A stretch of 9,062 nt of DNA, taken from assembly GCA_958426095.1 (NCBI GenBank), contig CATZYB010000106.1, positions 1-9,062 of the forward strand, in the 5' to 3' direction. Under the pieces are notes generated by a model that saw nothing but the letters and a program-made list of their open reading frames with translations, made no database searches and was not told the DNA's origin. Shown in pieces: positions 5,212-9,062 of the stretch; position 1 is the stretch's first letter, and each line of letters begins with the position of its first letter. The stretch is from an uncultured Lachnospiraceae bacterium (lineage in GTDB: Bacteria; Bacillota; Clostridia; Lachnospirales; Lachnospiraceae). Both the position numbers and the translations under genes were made by a program.

Positions 5212-6240
5212 TTATTCTTTTGTAACCAATACGGAATCAACTGGTGTCATATCCGGAACAACGCCAACTTCACCGATATTGCCAGCTTCTACAGCTTCTA
5301 CTAACAGTTCAAGACCTTTAGCGCCGATACCTGCCGGATCCTGAGCAACTGTAGCAGATAATTCACCATTGTTTACAGAATCAACAGCTTCTGTATCGCC
5401 ATCTGTACCAACAACAAAGATTTCGCCCAATTTACCTTCATTGATAACAGCCTGTAATGCGCCGAGAGCCATTGTATCGTTACAGCAGTAGATACCCTTT
5501 AAGTCTGGGTTCTGCTGAATGAAGCTTGTTGCAGCATCCAATGCTTTCTGACGGTCCCAGTCACCAGGAACGCTTCCTACAACTTCAAGGCCAGCAGCCT
5601 CAAAAGCTTCTTTAGCGCCTTTTGCTCTGTCTTCACCGGAAGCATTGCCGGCTTTACCTTCGATAATTGCTACTTTACTTCCTTCTTCAACGTTTTCAAC
5701 GATGTAGCCAGCGCCTTTGTTACCAACAGCTACGTTATCTGTTGTAACGAAACCAACAACAGCGCCGCCCTGTTTTTCCATTTCATCCATATCGAGTTTT
5801 TCATCGATATTTACAATCGTGATTCCGGCCTTGTAAGCTTTTGCAACAGTGGAAACAAGATTGGATGCGGAAAGCGGAGCTACAGCAATACCATCATATC
5901 CATCATTGATACATTTTTCAAGGATAGCAACCTGTCCTTCAAAGTCTTCTTCGCTCTGTGCGGAGTAGATATCAACCTGGATACCCATCTCTTCAGCCTT
6001 GTCTTCAACGCCCTCCCACATCTTTGTCCAGAAGTCTGTTGCCTGCGTTTTCAGGATAACCGCATATTTTTTGTCACTGCTGCTTGCTGCGGCGCTTTCG
6101 CCGGCTGTTTCAGTTGTACTTTCAGCCGTTGTCTCAGCTGTTGTTTCAGCTTTTGTTTCACTGCTGGAATTTCCGCATCCAGCAAGTAACGCTGTCGCCA
6201 TAGTCATTGCACATGCTAAAGCTACAATTCTCTTCTTCAT
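5212..6240 (-). CDS. alsB: D-allose ABC transporter substrate-binding lipoprotein
   Basis: Binds D-allose outside the membrane and delivers it to the AlsC/AlsA importer. The 342-residue protein begins with a lipoprotein signal (KKR, hydrophobic stretch, LLAGC with Cys22). A Thr/Glu/Ser-rich tether follows (about 23-56), then a periplasmic-binding-protein fold of the ribose/galactose type. The body matches E. coli AlsB closely as I recall it: AVILKT, DFWTKMW, APLSASNLV, NIDEKLDMD, FVTTDNVAVG, IIEGKAGNASGE, DWDRQKALDAAT, CNDTMALG, VVGTDG and ATVAQDPA. These are much closer to AlsB than to RbsB, so the allose assignment is strong. The start has an AGGAGAGG site. It is the last gene of the operon, 58 bases after alsK, with a hairpin in that gap and a terminator 27 bases downstream. 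E. coli has alsB first. Confidence 0.95.
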   Translation of the reverse strand: MKKRIVALACAMTMATALLAGCGNSSSETKAETTAETTAESTTETAGESAAASSSDKKYAVILKTQATDFWTKMWEGVEDKAEEMGIQVDIYSAQSEEDFEGQVAILEKCINDGYDGIAVAPLSASNLVSTVAKAYKAGITIVNIDEKLDMDEMEKQGGAVVGFVTTDNVAVGNKGAGYIVENVEEGSKVAIIEGKAGNASGEDRAKGAKEAFEAAGLEVVGSVPGDWDRQKALDAATSFIQQNPDLKGIYCCNDTMALGALQAVINEGKLGEIFVVGTDGDTEAVDSVNNGELSATVAQDPAGIGAKGLELLVEAVEAGNIGEVGVVPDMTPVDSVLVTKE

Positions 6241-6266
6241 TTCTAATCCTCTCCTTTTTGCTTTCT

Positions 6267-6294
6267 ATATAGACTGTTTTTCACAGAACTATAT
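6267..6294 (-). repeat. Hairpin in the alsK-alsB intergenic region
   Basis: ATATAG (6267-6272) pairs with CTATAT (6289-6294) and CTGT (6274-6277) with ACAG (6283-6286), with a small bulge and a 6-base loop. No U run follows on the minus strand, so it is not a terminator. A position just upstream of the binding-protein gene fits an mRNA processing or stabilising element that raises alsB levels relative to the upstream genes; that role is inferred. Confidence 0.45.
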
Positions 6295-6298
6295 CATG

Positions 6299-7213
6299 TT
6301 ACTTCTCTGTCTTCCCCAATTTGTCGAAAGCGGCGTAAGCCCCTCCAATCACTCCGCTATCCTGTGTGTGTTCAGGAAAAACAAATTCCAGATTCTCGGA
6401 TGGGAACGGCTTTCTGGCCCGTTCCTTCACCGCCCAGATCAGGCGCTCCATCGGAAAATCTTTCATCGTCATGACACCGCCGGCCATGATCACATAATCC
6501 GGGTCCAGAATATTGATCTCTGCCGCCATCGGTATGGCCAGTGTATCTACATATTCCAGAATTCTCGGATCGTCTCCATGTTTTACAAAAACTTCAGAAA
6601 TATCCGTATCCGGGAAACAGGTATCTGTTAATTGTTTCAGATATCTTCCGGAACAACGTGTCTCAGAACAGCCAATGTTGCCGCAGGTACAGGCTTCATC
6701 GATGCCATACATCGGAATGTGACCAAGCTCTCCGGCCACACCATTCTTGCCCACATGAAGCCGCCCGTTTATGTAAACGGCATTTCCAAATCCCGTTCCC
6801 AGATAAAATCCGAGAATCGTCCGTTCCCGTTCCGGGTCCAGATGATGCGTCTTAATATCATTGACCAAAAGATAATTCACATCCCGGTCAACAAACACCG
6901 GAACATTGACATAGGCTTTTAACAGATTTCCCAGATCAATATTTTCAAGACCTTTTAAATTCGGTGTCGAATAAATAAAGCTTTTATCTTTGCTTACGAT
7001 TGACGGCACACCCACTGAAACCGCGCCGACCTGCCCTTCAAGCCGGTATCTCTCAATGTAGGATTTCAGCTCTCCTCCAAGATTCTGAACTGCATTCTCA
7101 GCCACAAGGGAAGCGCTCGACTTTCTTTCAAAGTTCGTCAGTGTTCCTTCCGCATCCACCGTTCCGATCCTCAGATTCGTTCCGCCGATATCAATGCCTA
7201 TAACGTACTTCAT
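6299..7213 (-). CDS. alsK: D-allose kinase (ROK family)
   Basis: Phosphorylates imported D-allose at C6 with ATP in the cytoplasm. The 304-residue protein has all ROK elements: DIGGTN (8-13), SIVSKDK and STPNL (71-86), the catalytic Asp in DRDVN (D111), the loop GTGFG (139-143), GELGH (161-165) with Glu162 and His165 of the sugar-binding ExGH motif, and zinc ligands C175, C177 and C182 in CTCGNIGC. AGELGHIP, the Cys cluster followed by ET.CSG, and VSKDK with STPNL match E. coli AlsK in particular. ATG 7213 is chosen because AAAGGA is 6 bases upstream. An in-frame ATG at 7231, directly next to the alsE stop, would add six residues but lacks a ribosome binding site. It is flanked by alsE and alsB, and its substrate follows from similarity plus that context. 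Confidence 0.93.
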   Translation of the reverse strand: MKYVIGIDIGGTNLRIGTVDAEGTLTNFERKSSASLVAENAVQNLGGELKSYIERYRLEGQVGAVSVGVPSIVSKDKSFIYSTPNLKGLENIDLGNLLKAYVNVPVFVDRDVNYLLVNDIKTHHLDPERERTILGFYLGTGFGNAVYINGRLHVGKNGVAGELGHIPMYGIDEACTCGNIGCSETRCSGRYLKQLTDTCFPDTDISEVFVKHGDDPRILEYVDTLAIPMAAEINILDPDYVIMAGGVMTMKDFPMERLIWAVKERARKPFPSENLEFVFPEHTQDSGVIGGAYAAFDKLGKTEK

Positions 7214-7231
7214 AGCTCGTCCTTTCTGCAT

Positions 7232-7909
7232 TTAAGCATTTACACAGGCATTGAAATTCTCAATCATCTTATCCCATGCAACGGTTAAATCTTCATCCAG
7301 ATTAAAGAGTCCGGATGTACCTACGATGAAGCATTCTGTTCCGGCTTCGGCCAGCTCTTTGAATGTACCGGCGTTACAGGAACCGTCTACTTCAATAATA
7401 TATTTATAACCGTTCTCTTCTTTCAGACGTTTTGCTTCAGCAATCTTAACCAGCATCTCGCGGATAAATGGCTGTCCTGCAAATCCAGGATCCACACTCA
7501 TGATAGTGATCTTATCTACCAGATGAATGTAATGCTGGATATAGGATAAAGGTGTTGCCGGATTCAAAACAACGCCGACTTTACATCCATTGGCCCGGAT
7601 TTTATTAATGATCCGGAAAGCGTCTGAATTGATCGTCTCTGCATGGGGACAAATATATCCGGCGCCGGCTTTCGCCAGGTTCTCAATGTAGTCATCCGGG
7701 TCTGTCACCATCAGATGACAGTCCATCGGAATCTTAACAACTTTGCTGATCGCCTTCACAAAATCCGGAGACAATGTAATATTTTTTACAAAATGTCCGT
7801 CCATGATATCAACATGATACATGACGGCTCTCTCGTTTAAAATCTCAATCTGCTCTTTGATGTTTAATAAATCCATACACATCAAAGAAGGATTAAATAA
7901 TGGTTTCAT
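7232..7909 (-). CDS. alsE: D-allulose-6-phosphate 3-epimerase
   Basis: Converts D-allulose 6-phosphate to D-fructose 6-phosphate, feeding allose carbon into glycolysis. The 225-residue TIM-barrel protein belongs to the ribulose-phosphate 3-epimerase family but matches AlsE in NPSLMCMDLL (6-15), HVDIMDGHFV (32-41), DCHLMVT (63-69), YIHLVDKITIMSVDPGFAGQPFI (127-149), IEVDGSCN (172-179) and FIVGTSGLFN (194-203). The expected metal ligands are His32, Asp34, His65 and Asp175. The start ATG 7909 has an AAGGAGGA site (7919-7926) with a 9-base gap. The stop is 18 bases before the chosen alsK start. The 101-base gap upstream contains a promoter-like element with a palindrome, so alsE-alsK-alsB may have an additional internal promoter. 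Confidence 0.95.
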   Translation of the reverse strand: MKPLFNPSLMCMDLLNIKEQIEILNERAVMYHVDIMDGHFVKNITLSPDFVKAISKVVKIPMDCHLMVTDPDDYIENLAKAGAGYICPHAETINSDAFRIINKIRANGCKVGVVLNPATPLSYIQHYIHLVDKITIMSVDPGFAGQPFIREMLVKIAEAKRLKEENGYKYIIEVDGSCNAGTFKELAEAGTECFIVGTSGLFNLDEDLTVAWDKMIENFNACVNA

Positions 7910-7943
7910 AAAATACAGTCCTCCTTAATGCTGTCTATATTCT

Positions 7944-7972
7944 ACTATATCTATTTGCATAATGCAATTCAA
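7944..7972 (-). promoter_or_regulatory. Internal promoter candidate with palindromic spacer upstream of alsE
   Basis: On the minus strand TTGAAT (7967-7972), a 17-base spacer and TATAGT (7944-7949) precede alsE by about 35 bases. An overlapping alternative, TTGCAT-17-TAGAAT, begins five bases later. The spacer holds the perfect odd palindrome TTGCATAATGCAA (7955-7967), placed where a repressor would block polymerase. A related near-palindrome (CATTGTGCAAAATG) lies upstream at 7987-8000. The regulator is unknown. Confidence 0.5.
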
Positions 7973-7986
7973 AAGAATCCTTTTTT

Positions 7987-8000
7987 CATTGTGCAAAATG
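7987..8000. repeat. Second imperfect palindrome upstream of alsE
   Basis: CATTGTGCAAAATG is palindromic except for one mismatched pair. It shares a TGCAA core with the palindrome 20 bases away inside the promoter spacer. Two such sites could be paired operator half-regions. The similarity is limited, and AT-rich intergenic DNA gives such matches by chance. Confidence 0.3.
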
Positions 8001-8010
8001 ACACGTTCTA

Positions 8011-8973
8011 TCAGGATTTTCTACCAACAACCGTATCAATCGTTACGGCGATGATGATCAACGCACCCATAACGATCTGCTGATATGTAGACGGAAGCGT
8101 CAGAGCTGTCATTGCATAATTGATCAATCCAATGATCAGACCACCGACAACAACACCCGGGATCTTACCTTTACCGCCCATAAAGCTTGTACCGCCGATA
8201 ATAGAAGCGGCAATCGCATAAGTTTCAAAACCTGTTCCGGCCGCCGGTTCCGCAGCGCCTACACGGCCAAGGAGTACAACGCCGGCCAGCCCGGCGCATG
8301 TGCCGGAGATCATGAACACGATCAAACGGTGGAGATTTACATTGATACCGGAATACCAGGCCGCATCAATATTGCCGCCCAATGCGTAAATATTACGTCC
8401 AACCTTGCACTTTGTCGTAACGAACCAGAGAATAACCGCTGCGATCAAAGCAATGATAACCGGAATCGGAATACCGACAATACTTCCGCTCATCAATGAA
8501 GTAAAGGATACCGGGAATCCGTATACGGAACGGGAATTGGATAATACAAGGGTTATACCACGGAAGATAGACTGGGTACCCAATGTAATAATAAACGGAT
8601 GAAGTCCCGTCTTATTAACGAGCATACCATTGATAAATCCGAAACCTGTACCAATAAGAATACCGGCCAGAATAGCCAGTGGTACCGGAACACCGGCAAT
8701 CATCATCTTAGCGGTGAAAAGTCCGGTCAACGCCGCCACAGAACCAACAGATAAGTCGATACCGGCAATCAGGATGGCAAAAAATTCACCAAGAGCCAGA
8801 AGAATATTTACCGAACTCTGCTTCAGGATCTGAGGTACACTGCTTGCAGTAAATACACTGCTCGGCTTGATCACAGCCAGAACAATTAATAACAAAACAA
8901 AGATACCAATAGTACCAAATCGCTGCCATGCTTCACCGAATGACATTTTTTTCTTTGCATTATTTTCACTCAT
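8011..8973 (-). CDS. alsC: D-allose ABC transporter permease
   Basis: Forms the membrane channel of the allose importer with AlsA and AlsB. The 320-residue protein belongs to the RbsC/XylH/AlsC permease family (BPD_transp_2) and has about eight to ten hydrophobic segments from residue 20 to the end. Family motifs are GEFFAILIAGIDLSVGS (62-78), LGTQSIFRGI (131-140), the ATPase-facing loop YALGGNIDAAWYSGINV (196-212), and IIGGTSFMGGKGKIPGVVVG (258-277). The short N-terminus is polar and lysine-rich, as expected for the cytoplasmic side. The start has an AAGGAG site and lies 18 bases after the alsA stop, so the two are co-transcribed. The sequence alone fits other pentose/hexose permeases; the allose call rests on alsE, alsK and alsB beside it. 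Confidence 0.92.
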   Translation of the reverse strand: MSENNAKKKMSFGEAWQRFGTIGIFVLLLIVLAVIKPSSVFTASSVPQILKQSSVNILLALGEFFAILIAGIDLSVGSVAALTGLFTAKMMIAGVPVPLAILAGILIGTGFGFINGMLVNKTGLHPFIITLGTQSIFRGITLVLSNSRSVYGFPVSFTSLMSGSIVGIPIPVIIALIAAVILWFVTTKCKVGRNIYALGGNIDAAWYSGINVNLHRLIVFMISGTCAGLAGVVLLGRVGAAEPAAGTGFETYAIAASIIGGTSFMGGKGKIPGVVVGGLIIGLINYAMTALTLPSTYQQIVMGALIIIAVTIDTVVGRKS

Positions 8974-8991
8974 CGTTTCAATCTCCTTTTT

Positions 8992-9062
8992 CTATTCGCC
9001 TGTGGATGTTTTTACAATCTTCTCTTCGGTCGCTTCCGAATTTTTGAAAATTCCACGGATTT
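8992..9062 (-). CDS. alsA: Sugar ABC transporter ATP-binding protein, C-terminal end only
   Basis: The last 22 codons before TAG (8992-8994) are in the window and the rest lies beyond its right edge. The tail contains F..SEATEEKIV..S.G, which resembles the ending of RbsA/AlsA-type tandem ATPases (F.REEAT.EKIM). Position directly upstream of alsC, 18 bases before its start, supports the ATPase of the allose importer. With no Walker or signature motif visible, the call depends on the tail and on context. Confidence 0.72.
   Translation of the reverse strand, partial: IRGIFKNSEATEEKIVKTSTGE

Noticed and set aside
5685..5700. cre-like (catabolite control) sequence around CAACGTTTTCA
   Set aside because: It is inside alsB coding sequence and has several mismatches to the left half of the cre consensus.
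6320..6327. Spo0A-box match TTGTCGAA in alsK
   Set aside because: It lies inside the 3' coding end of alsK, not in a promoter; chance copies of a heptamer are expected in this length.
5999..6631. 210-residue plus-strand open frame opposite alsB and alsK
   Set aside because: It is antisense to two confidently assigned genes; its low-complexity Ser/Ala/Val stretch is the complement of the Thr/Glu linker of AlsB.
7971..7986. Small AAAAG-AATC-CTTTT hairpin as a terminator between alsC and alsE
   Set aside because: The 5-bp stem is A/T-dominated with almost no GC content, too weak for an intrinsic terminator.

Overview
The window looks like a chromosomal segment of a low-to-moderate-GC, Gram-positive Clostridia, most likely Lachnospiraceae. 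This rests on strong AGGAGG-type ribosome binding sites, a sugar-binding protein built as a lipoprotein with a Cys lipobox, a Spo0A-type DNA-binding domain, and a tRNA gene without an encoded CCA. The taxon is inferred from these traits and from protein style, not from a search.

Left part (1-2260): a thioredoxin reductase gene (trxB) on the minus strand is followed by a hairpin terminator. Divergent from it is a PLP-dependent D-cysteine desulfhydrase/ACC deaminase-family gene on the plus strand. That gene is complete at both ends but broken by a single-base frameshift near 1555-1574.

Middle (2207-3620): a bidirectional terminator separates the broken gene from a convergent small gene. The small gene encodes only the C-terminal DNA-binding domain of the sporulation regulator Spo0A, with no receiver domain. 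Divergent from it is a Uma2-family (DUF820) putative nuclease. Next comes a tRNA-Ser(CGA) gene with a near-consensus promoter and a perfect 14-bp inverted repeat between promoter and tRNA. A strong hairpin terminator, shared with the convergent sugar genes, closes this part.

Right part (3633-9062, all minus strand): a D-allose utilisation locus, transcribed right to left. It runs alsA (ABC ATPase, only the last 22 codons in the window), alsC (permease), alsE (D-allulose-6-phosphate 3-epimerase), alsK (ROK allose kinase) and alsB (allose-binding lipoprotein), then a terminator. A second unit with its own promoter follows: rpiB (sugar-phosphate isomerase) overlapping an unusual second ROK protein. 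Together these cover uptake of D-allose, phosphorylation to allose 6-phosphate, isomerisation to allulose 6-phosphate, and epimerisation to fructose 6-phosphate. Compared with E. coli alsBACEK, the binding-protein gene is last instead of first. The alsC-alsE gap holds a promoter-like sequence with a palindrome in its spacer.

No CRISPR array, insertion sequence or integrase is visible, and no gene-free stretch exceeds about 210 bases. I do not see a clearly new multi-gene system. The least ordinary items are the receiver-less Spo0A-like protein, the ROK protein lacking the family's sugar/zinc motifs, the inverted repeat at the tRNA-Ser start, and the palindromic internal promoter in the allose operon.
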